Origin: Gigaspora margarita
Lineage: Eukaryota; Glomeromycota; Glomeromycetes; Diversisporales; Gigasporaceae
DNA: 64,000 bases
Assembly (NCBI GenBank): GCA_009809945.1
Contig: WTPW01000156.1
Coordinates: 270,818-334,817, forward strand
Direction of reading: 5' to 3'
Part shown: positions 23,970-36,334 of the stretch, piece by piece
Position numbering within the stretch: position 1 is the stretch's first letter
Layout of the letters: every line of letters begins with the position of its first letter
Notes under the pieces: model-generated
What the model was told of the DNA's origin: nothing
Database searches by the model: none
The model's input: the letters and a program-made list of their open reading frames with translations, nothing else
Made by a program: the position numbers and the translations under genes

Positions 23970-26238
23970 ATGGAGAATTTGATAGATAATTATAATAAAT
24001 ATCACAATATATTTCTTCAGGCAGATAGTGCAACAATATCTAGTAATAGTTGTAAAGTTTTCTCACAAAAGTACAATAAAACTATGATTTTAAGCAAGCT
24101 TGTGTTCTGTCAAAAGTATACATTAGAGAATTTTATAAATGATGTAAGTTTCAGTTTAGTTAAATTCTATTAAAAAAGTCGGTTATTACAAAATTAATTA
24201 CGATTAATATAATCCATATATATATATATATTTAGCTAAAACAATATAAAAAAGTAGGCTTACATGAAAACATTTTAAAATTTATGACGGTCATCAAGCA
24301 GAGCGTAAATGAAATAATATTTATCCATGAGTACGCCTCTGATGGCACGCTTCGTCAATATTTAAAACAAAATTTTAATAAAATTAATTGGAATGATAAG
24401 TTACGCTTTGCAAAGCAACTTGTTAGTGCCGTAAAATGTTTACATGACAATGATTTAATTCATTTAAACTTGGTATGTTTTATTTTAAAGTTTTTTTTTT
24501 CTAAACAATTATAAATATTATGCTAAATTATTATTTTAACTGTTCAGAATTCCAGAAAAATATTTATGAATAAAGGAGATATTAAGATTTATATATTTAA
24601 AAATAAGAATACACTTCCGAATATATTTAAATATGTTCAGTATACAGATCCTCAATATTTACAAAATATTGAAACTTACAAACTTAACAAAAGCTCAGAT
24701 ATATATAGTATTGGAGTTCTTCTTTGGGAGATTTCAAGTGGAATTATTCCATTTAAAACTGAATCATACTGCATTTCCAATTTACTAAATGCAATTGTTA
24801 ATGGTAAACGTGAAGATGTAATATCTGAAACACCTAAAAATTACATCAATATCTATACAAGTAGGATAATTTTATTAATGTTCTATGTTATTAATTATAA
24901 AATATTAAAATTAATGTGGATGGTGTTTTTTTTTTTAGAATGTTGGCAGCATAATTCAAATCAACGACCAAATATTCAATATATTTTCAATAATTTAGAT
25001 ATTATTAATTATAATGATATAATTACGGAATGTAATAAGAATATGAACAAAGATAAATTAATATCAGAAATGGAAAATTCAAATTCAACAGAATCATTGA
25101 ATTATTATACTAACTTACGTGGTAAGGCAGCAAAAGAATTAATGCTAATTTCTTCAATTATAAAACTTTTGAATGAAAATAGTACGGTTAACAATGATAA
25201 TCAGAATAATTTATTAAATTTAACAAGTTTTGTGTCAATTTCAAATGTCACAAAATCAATTCCTATTTCTTTAGTTAATGTGAGTAATCAAGATAATATT
25301 AATGATAAGCAGAAATTTCTTTATGACTTAAATCAGTTATTTATAACACAATTTAATATACAAGGGGTTATGAATGAGTCGGAAAGCTCTATAATCTATT
25401 GTTTAAAAAAATACTTTGTTGAAAATAACAAAAATCCAAAAGATATTCTCAAACAATATAATAATTACAAGTATAGATATTATTTTACAAGTCTTATTGG
25501 ATTCTTTTATGAATATGGGATTGGAACAATCATCGATTACTATAAAGCATTTGAAATGTATACACAAGCATCTAAAAATTTTAATTCTTTAAATAAACTG
25601 GATAATCTGTTAAAAGAAAATCAGATTATTGGGCTAATTTCTCTTGGTTTACTTTACCTTCGTGGAAAAGGTGTTATTTTAAATCAACAAAAAGATTACA
25701 TTTATTTTTAAAATCAGTCAGCGGTTCAAGCTCTGGGAAATTTTATGTTGGATATTGTTATTATAATGGCTATGGTATTATTAAAAATAAATCATATTCC
25801 TTTAAATGGTTCTTAAAATCTGCAGAAGAAGGAAATGCAAGAGCACAAAGTGAAGTCGGAGATTGCCTTATGTATGGTGTAGGAACCTCTATTGACAAAG
25901 AAAATGGATTGAAATGGTACATGAAATCAATTGAAAATGGAAATTATTTAGGATATTGGAATGCTGGTTATTATTATGAAACCATAGAAGATTACGAAAA
26001 GGCCTTTGTGTGTTATGCAAAATCTGCTGAAGGAGGAAATTCCGTAGCGCAATATAACCTTGGTCGTTGTTATCTATTTGGTATAGGAACTTCCATAGAT
26101 AAAAAGAAGGCTTTTGAATGGTATTTAAAATCAGCAGAAGGAGGGTTCAGTCTTGGAAAGGAGAATCTTATTAACTGTTACCAAAAAGGCATAGGAACTA
26201 CGTTAGACAATGAAAAAGGCCCAAGAATGGTTGAATAA
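23970..26238 (+). CDS. Sel1-repeat pseudokinase (kinase-like domain plus about 7 Sel1 repeats), frame-broken
   Basis: Exons by GT-AG and family fit: 23970-24143, 24236-24472, 24548-24860, 24939-26238. Residues 1 to about 265 form a protein-kinase fold: a candidate VAIK lysine (K43), the hinge region (IIFIHEYASDGTLRQYL), and the late motif SDIYSIGVLLWEISSG followed by CW...QRPN. Catalytic residues are gone: HRD reads HLN (134-136), the loop Asn is Lys (K141), DFG reads IFK (153-155), and the Gly-rich loop is unrecognisable. A linker leads to about seven Sel1 repeats (GxGTxxDxxKAFEWYxKSAEGG type), which act as protein-protein scaffolds. Frame breaks: a one-base loss after an A-run near 25694 (stop at 25711), after which Sel1 coding continues in another frame to 26238; a one-base gain near 26217 replaces a short natural end at about 26242. 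Either a young pseudogene or base-call errors. Kinase-Sel1 fusions are an expanded family in Glomeromycotina (family knowledge). A non-catalytic scaffold role is inference. Confidence 0.85.
24861..24938 (+). other. 78-bp stop-free intron of length 3n in the kinase-like gene
   Basis: Donor GTAGGA and acceptor TTTTTTAG. Removing it joins YINIYT to KCWQHNSNQRPN, the expected kinase C-lobe motif. Its length is divisible by three and it has no stop, so a retained intron would add 26 hydrophobic residues without breaking the frame. Confidence 0.7.
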
Positions 26239-26242
26239 ATAA

Positions 26243-27029
26243 AATATAAATCGGCGCTCAATTTTTAATTAGCGGAAAATGTTTTAGCCGGGTAGTGTTG
26301 TGCCGATTGGCTAAAATTTAATATCCTCATTTCAAATATCCGTAAGAATGTAGTATTTGTGCGCGATCTCGATCACTACTTTATTGAAACTTTGATTTTC
26401 AAAAATATAAACAGCATATATCTAACATATAATATTAAGTCATAAGAAACTTATTTTATAAACATATTATAAATATATTAGAATAAAAGACAACTTAATC
26501 TTGGATATTAGCAGGTTAGGGATGGAACAATCACGGAGGGGTGAAATTTTACGTATTATTTTTTATTATATGATAACAATATTGTTAAGATATAAAAGAT
26601 ATTATGAAACATTATTTAGCAAAAAAACATAGGCTTCTGTAAAGTAGTCAATCACGTTGAGGGAGATGATTGAGTGCGCCCTTAATTGTAATATGAGATT
26701 GATATAATCAGATTGTGGAATATAAATCTTATTATAGCGTTATTATAGCTAGTTCAGAATATAAATTTTACTTTTAGAATTGCAGTACTCTTTTTTCTTT
26801 TTTTTTTGAAAATATTGTAAACATTGTAAACTGAATAACAGAGAAAATTAAATAATATACCAAATGCAATATATCAGGCCATTATATTGCTAGATTTAAT
26901 CTTCGACTTAAATATTTAAAATTGACTTAAATATTTAAACAAGACCACATCCAAATATGAATTATCTGTATTTATTTATTTATTTTTTTATCATGTTGCG
27001 GTATTATAACTTATATATGAACGCTGTTA
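26243..27029. other. Downstream of the pseudokinase gene, no further gene
   Basis: Contains ggcgctcaat just after the gene and gcgcactcaat (opposite strand) near 26680, a possible but weak inverted pair. Nothing else recognised. Confidence 0.3.
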
Positions 27030-27180
27030 AGGGAAGTGTCATTTATTACATGATTTTAGAAGGGGTTCCCTAACAAAATATCATGTTTATTTATATACAG
27101 TAATATATACGCATACAAGTTTTATCATGTGGGGAGGTATTACAAGTTACAAAAAATCAAGTGATAAATGACACTTCCCT
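27030..27180. mobile_element. 151-bp MITE
   Basis: TIR agggaagtgtcatttattac; right end gtgataaatgacacttccct. No clear TSD. Confidence 0.7.
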
Positions 27181-27184
27181 CAGA

Positions 27185-27272
27185 GGTATTGTCGCAGTGC
27201 CGTAATTGGTCGTAATTATAATGATTTGCGGCAAAAAAAAAATGCCGTAATCAACATTGCGACAACACCTTT
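27185..27272. repeat. 88-bp palindromic element
   Basis: Arms aggtattgtcgcagtgccgt and, opposite strand, aggtgttgtcgcaatgttga, with inner tgccgcaaa / ttgcggcaa-type pairing. Confidence 0.65.
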
Positions 27273-29030
27273 AACTTCTCTAAGTTAAAGCTGGAATATA
27301 GATCTTTTAATTTTCGTTAAATGGGCTTATCCCATGAAAATTTTTAATTAATTCATTCGTACAATAAATATTCTAGTTCTTCGAAAACAAAAACAAAAAT
27401 ACATATATGTAAAAGAAAAACAGATTTACTTCGTGTTACCCTTCATCTGTTATGATAATAAAGAAAAATACGAATTCAAAGTTCGTTTTACAAACCTTTA
27501 TTACTCATAAAACAATCTAGTAACGCGAAATTAAAATTTTTATCACAGTCATGCCTGAGTCATATCATCCCTTTTTTCCAATATGTTTTTTTTTTAATTT
27601 TTTTGGAGATATAGTAAGGTTGGGGTATTACAATATATAAAATATATGAAAAAGGAAATTAAATAAGGAAATATAACTAAGGTAACAAATAAGAGGGAAT
27701 ATAACCCAGTGGAGATATAACTCAGGTACGACTGTAAATTCTCTTTAGTATGATAATAAAATTCGAAAGATACCAAAATTAAGATGGTACTTTGAAAAAC
27801 TTCAACAAAAATCAAGCATTTTACTATTCTATACTGCAAAAAAATTACCACTGTCACGATCAGAATCGGTTCTACGTTGAGGATCAGTGTCAGAGTCGGG
27901 TAAAATCGGTCAAATGTGATCATATATATGGCGTGAGCTGGTTTTATATGTTCTTAAAAAATCTCTAAATCAGGATCTAAACATACGTCAGTAAAGAGCC
28001 AAGCGTCTAGAGTTCGTATAAGTAGTCTGCAAACTACATGACGCTATCCGAATATACCTTTAATATTTTTGGTTAAAAATGGACCCGATTAGAGAACTAA
28101 TCATATAGGGATGTCGCTCAATTACCCGAAAGCTATTTCCACGACATCATATAGGGTTAGGGGGTTAGCATTTTAGTAGTAACCAACGTAATCAATTTTC
28201 TAGGTAAAATTAAATATAGAATAATTTTAAATATTCGCTTACAGATTTAAACTTTATATCGTAAACTGTAATACCAGGAACGGATATGCAATAAAGTGTA
28301 TGATTATATGACTATTTAAACGGCATTCATCCACAAAATCTTGCATCTAATTGAACAATGCACATATCGAAGTATCGAAGTAAGAATGTAAATGCCTTCA
28401 CATTTTGCGAACTTCACAGGGTTAGTATAATACGCACATATGTAAGTATTATTCGAGTGATGCCAAATTGAAAGGTATTCAGTAAAGTACGTACTATAGA
28501 TTTGCTTTAAAGTATTAATCTAAAGAAAACTTTATTTAAAAAAAAAAAATCAAAAATCCAAGTAACATAGCTTTACTTTTTCTAAATTACATTAAAATTT
28601 AAATTTAGGTCAGTGGATTTATGAATATAGGTTTTTTTTTATTTAGAGTATGAAAACATTAACTGCTCATTTCTTGAGATGATATTAAAAAACATTAAAA
28701 AAAAAAACTTAATTTAATTTAAAAAATACGGTTCACCTTTTATTCAAAATGTGCATAATCTACTTATAATTTAAGAAAAATTTTAATTTCCACTAAGTAT
28801 ATAAAAATAAAGTATGAGATTTATAACTAATTTATTTTTGACAAATAAGATAAAAATTTTAAACAAATTTATTTTTAATAAAATAAAGGGACAATATATA
28901 AACTTCAAAATGAATTAAAATTTAAAAATAGCTATTAATTAACTTTCTTCGATAGCACCAAGATTACAATAAAGCTAGTGTGACATTCTTAGAAAGAGTC
29001 TCTGCTAATGCTTTTATCTCCTAAAACAGA
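27273..29030. other. No gene recognised
   Basis: The minus-strand open frame at 27923-27594 (109 aa) is hydrophobic and without motif; likely spurious. A TTAGGG-like tract (tagggttagggggttag) lies at 28144-28161. Confidence 0.3.
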
Positions 29031-29180
29031 GGTTATCATTTCTAAGATTCGAAGAAACTAGAGTGATCTTCTTGCAAAGAACCTCTGCAAATACTTTAAT
29101 ACTTTAAAAAGTAAAAGCATTAGCAGAGGCTCTTTGCAAGAACATCACTCTAAACTCTTAGAATCTTAGTAATGATCAAA
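29031..29180. repeat. Imperfect long hairpin
   Basis: Arms agagtgatcttcttgcaaag (from 29060) and its near complement ending 29151, extended outward by atcatttctaagattc / gaatcttagtaatgat. Confidence 0.7.
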
Positions 29181-30777
29181 TTGGCTCTAAGGGTGAAAAA
29201 ATATTAATAGGAAATCCTTGTAAAAACATTGATTCCTCAAATTTTTTATGTAATGAAAACAGTTCTCGTGTTTTTTGTAAGGCGCAAATAAAATAATGAT
29301 ATCTTATCCCAAGGCATTTGAATATTACTCCAAAGTTATAGATATTATACTTCTTATTAAGTTTATATTTAGGGTTAATGAAACATAAATGCGTCCCATA
29401 AATAGTTGAATTTAAGGTTATTGATGTCTCATTTATCTGTTCGGCTAAACCAAAACATATAATAGTCGACTGTTCATTATTAGATAAAATATAAAGAGTT
29501 TAATTAATTAAATTATGAAAAGTTTGCAATCTTGTAATGTGTAATATACTTACAAGAAACAGGTTTAAAATATTATGCAAGTACATGAAATTCCGTACTA
29601 TCTCTTTGGCAATATGTAATTTATTCATCAGCTGCATTTTTATCCTTAAACTTCCAATTTCTGCAAATTTGTGAAACCAAGTTTTAATCTTTTACTTTCA
29701 AAAGTCCTTCTTTTTCAAAAAAGAAAAAAAAAAAGAAATAATACACACCCTCCGTAACTTCATATAATACAACTTTCTCGAGCCAATCTTCTGAATAAAC
29801 GTTTATCATAATTGTAACTGAGTTGGCTTATCCCTTACTTGGTCTTGCTCAACGTGCATATATACTGCATAAGTAGTACAGAAACATTATTTGTTTTAAT
29901 TTTACTATATTTGGTGTGATACCACATTTGTATAACGGACACTAGGAAAAAAAGTAATTTGTCTTACCATTACTGTTCTATTAAATATATATTAAATTAA
30001 ACCTTTGTGAGAAAAAATTTTTAAATATCGGAATTGGAATTCTTATGTTACAATTATTGCGAAAATAGCTTAATACGTTTTTATAACTAGGAAACAGGAA
30101 CTATTGGTACCTGAACACAATGTTTTATTTTAGAATTTTCTATAAACATTAATGTTATCCGACATTTTAAATTGTATGCTGCATGTTCCCCATGCAAGTT
30201 ACAAATATAGAATTCTAAAGCTCGCCAGCTCTAAGATTAATTTGGGCAGCACTACGACATTGTGACAAAAGTATTGGTGTGATTGGTTAATATGTATATT
30301 ATGATCAAAACGCTACCCTGAACGTTTATTCATTATTTCCGACACTCATTATTTGATGCTTCATATTAGTAAACAATACCATCGGGTACGTATTTATTAG
30401 CTTGATGTTGATAATAACATTTCTTGTTAGTGTAGATTAATTTATCTGATTGTTATAAAAGTAAAAAAACGATATTATTAGATTTACTAAATAAATGTTA
30501 ACGAAATTTTTGATAAAAGCTTAAAAATGATTTTTAATATAGCTTTATTTGATAATGGTTAAATTTTTACAAAGATTCATCAAATTAAATTAAATGTTTT
30601 TGTTTTTAATGTTTACAATTAAAATAACAAAAGCTTATTGAATTTAGTTAGAAATATCTTTAAATAAAGTTTAAATGTAATTTTTAAAATAAATTTTATC
30701 CATTTTATAAAAACTAAAATACGTATAATTAATCTTAGCTGTCTAATAAATTTATAATATAATATTGGAAAGTTATA
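29181..30777. other. AT-rich stretch, nothing recognised
   Basis: 1.6 kb with stops in all frames. No convincing repeat pair by eye. Confidence 0.3.
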
Positions 30778-30995
30778 TTCATAACACCGTGTTATATAAC
30801 ACCCTATATGAAAACACTTTCTAAATTTTCAAATATTTCAAAATTTTACTACGATAACCCTATTGTGCTACTAACCAAAAATGATCCTTTTGCAAGTTTA
30901 TTATAAACTCTAATTTTAACTCTGACTCTGACCCTAACCAGAACCATAACCTAGTCTGCATAATAGGGTGTTATGCATAACGCCAACGTTATGAA
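30778..30995. mobile_element. TA-flanked MITE with telomere-like core
   Basis: 218 bp. Ends ttcataacaccgtgttatat and, opposite strand, ttcataacgttggcgttatg, with a common inner aacaccctat. TA at 30776-30777 and 30996-30997. Core ctgaccctaaccagaacc at about 30928-30946. Confidence 0.7.
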
Positions 30996-31565
30996 TATAA
31001 TATTTCTTCTATATTTTATTTGAAAAAAAATAATTAAATTTTTTTTTTGGTATTAAGTTAAGGTTTGTTTTTTGATTTTTATTTTGCAATATTGTTATAT
31101 TTTATGTAGTAAAAAAATATATTATTTATGTAATATATTTAAGTACTAAAATATAAACTATTATCTAGCTATATATTGCCTTTTATTTAGAGCCTTAATA
31201 ACATATTATAGTGCACTATCTAAAGACCTTTTTTTAATACTCTCTTTGTAAAATACCTGGTATAATATATAGTACAAAATTATATAATTTTAGTAAAAAT
31301 TAGAAATTTTGGCCTAATAATAGTCAAAATGCTCCAAGTATTTTATAAAATTTTTATTAATATATATTTTGTTTTAGACTTTAGACCTTTTAAGCAAAAC
31401 TAATAAATTATATATAGCAATAAATAGCAGATTTCTTGGATTTTTTATAGTAAATTTTTTTAAAATTTTGCCCAAATTTGAAATTTTTTATATATTTGCT
31501 GTACAAACCCTTTGTATTATCTATTTATATATAGCTTAAAATTCTTTTTATTTATTTAATTTATA
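30996..31565. other. AT-rich spacer
   Basis: No feature recognised. Confidence 0.3.
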
Positions 31566-31903
31566 CAGTGTGGGACAGCAAAAAACATCCAATTTTTTTT
31601 ATATAAAGCGTCAATTTACAATTATTTAATCAATTTTGATTGGCTAAGTTTATAAAAATATTAATTGGTTAAAAAATATATTTTTTATGTAGTAAACGTC
31701 AATTTTTAAATAAATATAATCTTTAAATTCTTATAATTTTTTAAGTTATAATAAATAATAAATAATAAATCTGTTCTAATAGAATTGTAGTTAAGCTAAA
31801 TAATAACAAATCTATAAGACAGATTTTTGTTAAAGTTATTGAGTTATAACAAATTTTTATATTTTATATATAAAAATTGGATGTTATTTGCTGTCCTGTT
31901 CTG
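31566..31903. mobile_element. Tc1/mariner-like MITE
   Basis: 338 bp. Left end cagtgtgggacagcaaaaaa; right end, opposite strand, cagaacaggacagcaaataa, both followed by catccaattttt. TA at 31564-31565 and 31904-31905. Confidence 0.8.
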
Positions 31904-32086
31904 TATAAAGTTTTTTAGTACAAAAAATCTAGATTTTAATATATTTACTTATATAAAATATTGCAAATAATAAGGTAAGTATAGGTATTATGGCGCAGTT
32001 AACTTTACAGTCGGTATCACGTGATATGGAGATCACAAGATATTGCAAATTAAGATAAAAGCCAAAAAACCAATAAATTGTAATAC

Positions 32087-32670
32087 TGTGAACCCCGGAA
32101 TCCGACCTATCGTCTGCGCCTTACGATAGCCGAAGTCACGGGATTAAATGCAATTTATTGCATTTATCGCATTTATGGATAAATGATTTATGCGATTTAT
32201 TAGATAAATGAGACAAATCAGATTTATTGTATTCAATTGCATTACTGTCTTTTATTATAAATAAAGGCTTCGTGCCCTTAAGGAAATACATCCTTGGTGA
32301 TATTGAATAATTCGTTCCTAATAAACTCCATACATTCTTTATAAACGTAATATAAACTTACCCTGATCTACAACTAAGTGGCATAGTAGTACGATCTTTC
32401 GTCAGTACTTCTTGTGCACGTGATTAACGTTACGCTGTCCGACTGTTTCTCGACTTACTGAGATTGCCGTGGTTATTGTTTTCCAAGTCCCGACGTACTG
32501 TGGATATTGTGATTGTTTGTTTTGAGGGAGTTATCCGAAGTATCGACGACTGAAGCCTTGACTTATCCACTCGCCGAATCTAACACGCCTCCTTCGATAG
32601 GTCGTCCGGTTTGGTTGGTTTGGTTTGGTTGGATTTAGGTTGACCCGGAAGAGCCGGAGCCCGGTTGACA
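32087..32670 (+). mobile_element. Probable solo LTR
   Basis: 584 bp starting tgtgaaccccgg and ending cccggttgaca, flanked by ATAC on both sides (4-bp TSD). Contains a TATA-like tattataaataaagg near 32257 and a ggtttggttggtttggtttg run near 32608. GC higher than the surroundings. Terminal TG..CA and promoter-like box fit an LTR; no internal retroelement sequence remains. Confidence 0.55.
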
Positions 32671-32953
32671 ATACACATACCAATTATGGCGTACATGTGT
32701 TGTCTCGTGATATCTCATGGTCTGATGATCAGAATCAACCGATTTTTCCACCATTCGATTCATCTCAATGAGACGAATTGAATGGTACCAAAATTGGTTG
32801 ATTCTGATTACTGCATCTCAAGTTGCAAGTAATTAAAAATTAAATTTTTAAAAACTAAAAAAAATAATTTTAATGTATTTTCAGCAAATTTTTTACTATG
32901 CAAATCGATATTCATTATTAAGACAATTTGTTCAACGTTAAAAATTCTATTTA

Positions 32954-33188
32954 GGCCACGAAAACTTAATCAATTGGTTTTCATAACCCGGCCGGGTCAA
33001 AATTTGGGAACCTCAAAAAAAAATTTTTTAATTTTTTTTATGTTTTAATAACCGGGTGGGATTTTAAGAAAAATTTTATATAAATTTCATAAAATTTTAT
33101 ATATGAAATTTAAAAATACAAAGCCGGCCGGCCGGGTCAGTTAAAAGAATACATGTTATGAAAACCAAGTAATTAAATTTGTATGGCC
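32954..33188. mobile_element. PIF/Harbinger-like MITE, family B relative
   Basis: 235 bp, TTA on both sides (32951-32953, 33189-33191). Ends ggccacgaaaacttaatcaa and, opposite strand, ggccatacaaatttaattac, both leading to ttggttttcataac. GC-rich ccggccggg words lie near the arms' inner ends. Confidence 0.75.
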
Positions 33189-33645
33189 TTATTTCTAAAT
33201 TTTTATAAAAATTAGTTAATTTTTTACTAATTTATTTTTATAAAATACGTTTTTGTACCAAATAATTGTATTAGGCGCAGATAAGTTTTTTGCAAATGAC
33301 AATCAATAAAAAATTGTCCAAATTTTATGAAAATTTAGAGATAAGTAGCACCAATTACGGCGAACAAAATTGTATTAATAATCAAGGTCACTTTAATTAA
33401 TAAAAAAATCTGCTATAAACATATTACGATAACTTTTTTATCTTTATAATTTTAAAAAATTTGTTTATTTTATTTAAACACTAATATCTTACAGTGATCA
33501 GAATCGGATGATTTTACTGCCATTCAATTTGTCTCATCGAGACGAATCGAATGGTAGTAAAATCATTCGACATTGATCACTGTATCACAAGATATCACGT
33601 ATGCACCATAATTGATTCTGCGCCATAATAGCGATACCTACCTTA

Positions 33646-34785
33646 GTAATTACTAGAAGTAAAAAAGATTTAATTGCAGTTGCTAAAAAATTCAAACTTT
33701 AATAAATATTAGTATAGTTCAAACTAAGCTATACTAGATAAAAATCAGGTTCCTAATAGGTTATATATATTTTTATATATGGATATAAAAATTTATCAAT
33801 AGTTTAAGTCTAAAAGTCTCTGATTTGTATCTAATTTCAAATAAACACTATAAAGAACCTAATAGAAATTAGCCAATTTTGAAATAAATAAGTAGGACAG
33901 CTAAAGTGCCAGATATTAACTGTTAATTCTAGCCAAAATTTAATAATTTTAACCAAAATTATAAAAAATTTTTTATCCAAAATTATAAATTTATTATTAA
34001 TTGTCGGTTGAAGCTGGAAATGGCTGAAGATGGATATTAGGGACCTTGATTTAAAAATATAAACCCTACTAAAATCCATTTATACTCTTTTATTATTAAA
34101 ACTAACCCTAAACCCTAACCTACCCTAAAAACCCTAACTAAAGACCTAAAAATCTTTGCAATTTTCAGATTAAAATAATTAAAATTTTCAACTTCAGCCG
34201 CGACAATAATTTTTAATATAATCTCAAATTAAATAATATAAATTACTCTCAAAACTAATGAAAAGATTCTAAATTATAGAATAAATTGTTTATAATAATT
34301 GCAAATTATATTACATCAATTGTTTAAAAAAATTTATTATTTCAATACTACTTAAAATTAAAAAAATACGTATAAAAAAGTTTATAAACTAGTAAATATA
34401 ACAAAAGATTTGTAGCATATATTTAAAGAATAAATATATATTCATAAAGTAGGTAAGATTCTACAATATTAATTACTGGTTTTCATAATTTGAAACTTTT
34501 AAATAGACCCACTTTCAAGTTACTATTTTTTATGCACTCTTAGTATATATTAAATTAAAGCACTTTTTACTTATATCTTATATATAGCTGTATACTTTTA
34601 AACTAGTTTATTATTTTTATTTTGGTTGGCTAGGATTTATATACTCCAACTATAGTATCTTTTTATACTTTTTTTAATAGATTTATTTTAGATCTAACTG
34701 TTGTATATCAAAAAAAATATATCGATTAATAAGTGATCGATATACTCACCAATCTAATTTTGACCTTTTATTGGTGAATTAACAC
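33646..34785. other. AT-rich stretch with a telomere-like tract
   Basis: Contains ccctaaaccctaacctaccc (34107-34126, within a tract of about 34101-34140). The minus frame at 34079-33837 is short and without motif. No gene. Confidence 0.35.
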
Positions 34786-35240
34786 TATATGGCGTTGAGT
34801 AATAGAGCTGGGTATAAATTTAATATTGACTTTATCGTTCTAACTTATTTCTTACTCTATTATGTGTTGGCGGGCCAGGTTGGGCCGGGCCTAATTTAAA
34901 TAAGCCCGGCTCGGCCCACCATTCCGGGCCTTTTTTTCTGGGCCGAGCTTGGGCCCAAAAATATATTCTTGACTTGGTTTTGGGCTCAACCAAGCCCGGT
35001 CCGACTTGGCCCATTCCAATCCTAGCCCGTACTGACTCAGTAAGAGCTTTAATAAAATTGTAATCTATCAATGTGATATATATATACAGTACAATACATA
35101 GTCCAAATCAAAATATTATTTTAGTAATTTTGCCTATTTTAAATCCTAACCCGTTTGACCCGGCTTAGGTTAATTTTTGACCCGTGACCCGTCGGGTCGG
35201 GTGACTCGTACGGGTCAACTGATCCGGGTAATACCTCTAT
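34786..35240. repeat. GC-rich repeat block with ggcccggc and gacccg words
   Basis: 34870-35030 is dense in gggcc/cccggc words; 35150-35230 in gacccg/cgggtc words. The left part has tagagctgggtataaa, like hAT ends (TAGAGYTGGG). The right part ends tacctctatttcaccc. No TSD found, so the element assignment is tentative. Confidence 0.4.
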
Positions 35241-36107
35241 TTCACCCTTAGAGTAACTACTAGAGTTGATTGTCATAGTTTACCCTATGCCCCAAACCAG
35301 CTGCCCAGTGATTCAGTGACCAGGTTGGTGTTGCCAATCCCTCTATATGGGCTTCCGTATCTATATTTGGTATTCACAGTTAATACCGTTGGAAGTTATG
35401 CTACGTCACTATTCGGGATTTGCTAGGTGGGTTCCTAATTGTCAAGCTACTTCCATTATTGCGCAGTAATAGCCCAATTAAGGGTCCATGAGCTAGGTTT
35501 TATTCTTATCATAACTGTAACGGGCGGTACAACGGAATTACAAAGTTCCATTAGTTCAACCTCCGGTACCAAATTAGTCACCATAAATCATATGATTAAT
35601 GCTTTTCTTAGTTAGATCCGAACTCTAGGTTCGCCATCTGGGGCCCCATAAACTAACACGTATGATAGGTCAATGGGACCTGACTTTCGTTACTGAACGT
35701 TGGCCTTCACATATTCTCAATAGGATTCAAATTTGACGTTGTATTTTTGCCTCTCATGAGTTTTTTTACGTAAAGTTTGGTTTTCTATTATGTTTTTGTG
35801 TAACCGTGTTAAACTTTTGGAGGCAACTGTACATCAATACAAAAAAAAATTTCTTGTGACTGTCGTCCCGACAGGGCCACTACTACTTCAAAATTAAAAT
35901 TATAAAAGCAACTTAAAACAATGACTGTCATCGCGACGGGACATTCGACTAAATCCTTAAAGCCAATTGCAAAACCATTATACAAGGTTTTGGTGGGACG
36001 GGACGAAAAATCCGACAAAGTCAGGTTATCAGAAAAACAGAACTAATTTATCTGGAAAATACCCGCTCCCCTTAAATATTGCTAACTATTACTAATCGAA
36101 AATACTT
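35241..36107. other. Moderate-GC stretch, possible transposon relic
   Basis: On the minus strand near 35740-35715 the frame reads NLNPIENM then a stop, resembling the Tc1/mariner signature DLNPIENLW. Eight residues only, and nothing else of the family is legible, so this is a hint. The 69-aa minus frame (36018-35809) has no motif. Confidence 0.25.
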
Positions 36108-36334
36108 AATAGTTATTCGGCATGAAGTGCCGAATAACTGAGTTATTTGCTGTATGCTATTTGATTGGTCGATTTTAAGCACCTTTGGTGCTTAAAATTC
36201 GACCAGTCAAATCATATGGCCAATAACGGTAAGGTAAAATAGCGTTCTAATGCTAGTAAAGCGCGATAGCGCTTTACTAGTATTAGAATACTATAGTACC
36301 GTAGTTATGAGTACTTCGTGCTTGAATAACTGGA
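36108..36334. repeat. Cluster of strong GC-tipped hairpins
   Basis: Three consecutive near-perfect hairpins: tattcggcatgaagtgccga; a 24-bp-arm hairpin with tip aagcacctttggtgctt; a 22-bp-arm hairpin with tip agcgcgatagcgct. The outer ends agttattcggcatgaagt and, opposite strand, agttattcaagcacgaagt mirror each other. Confidence 0.75.

Larger units (their letters stand above)
31971..33645. mobile_element. Composite TIR element, taaggta ends
   Basis: 28-bp TIRs: taaggtaagtataggtatta and, opposite strand, taaggtaggtatcgctatta, both continuing tggcgcag. Contains a solo LTR (32087-32670), a PIF-like MITE (32954-33188) and two hairpins with the shared word gatcagaatc (about 32725-32815 and 33493-33590). 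Confidence 0.7.

Noticed and set aside
25660-25740. An intron bridging the frame break in the Sel1 region
   Set aside because: A gtgttatt...aaatcag intron is possible but would delete the best-conserved part of a Sel1 repeat. A one-base indel explains the sequence better.
26251-26685. TIR element just downstream of the pseudokinase gene
   Set aside because: Only about ten bases pair (ggcgctcaat / attgagtgcgcc) with an internal gap; no TSD.
27594-27923. 109-aa hydrophobic open frame on the minus strand
   Set aside because: No motif, no exon partners, and composition as expected for AT-rich DNA read as Ile/Leu/Phe/Tyr. Could be chance.
34832-35071. 79-aa open frame rich in Gly, Pro and Arg on the minus strand
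   Set aside because: It is a translation of the GC-rich ggcccggc repeat block, with no conserved domain.
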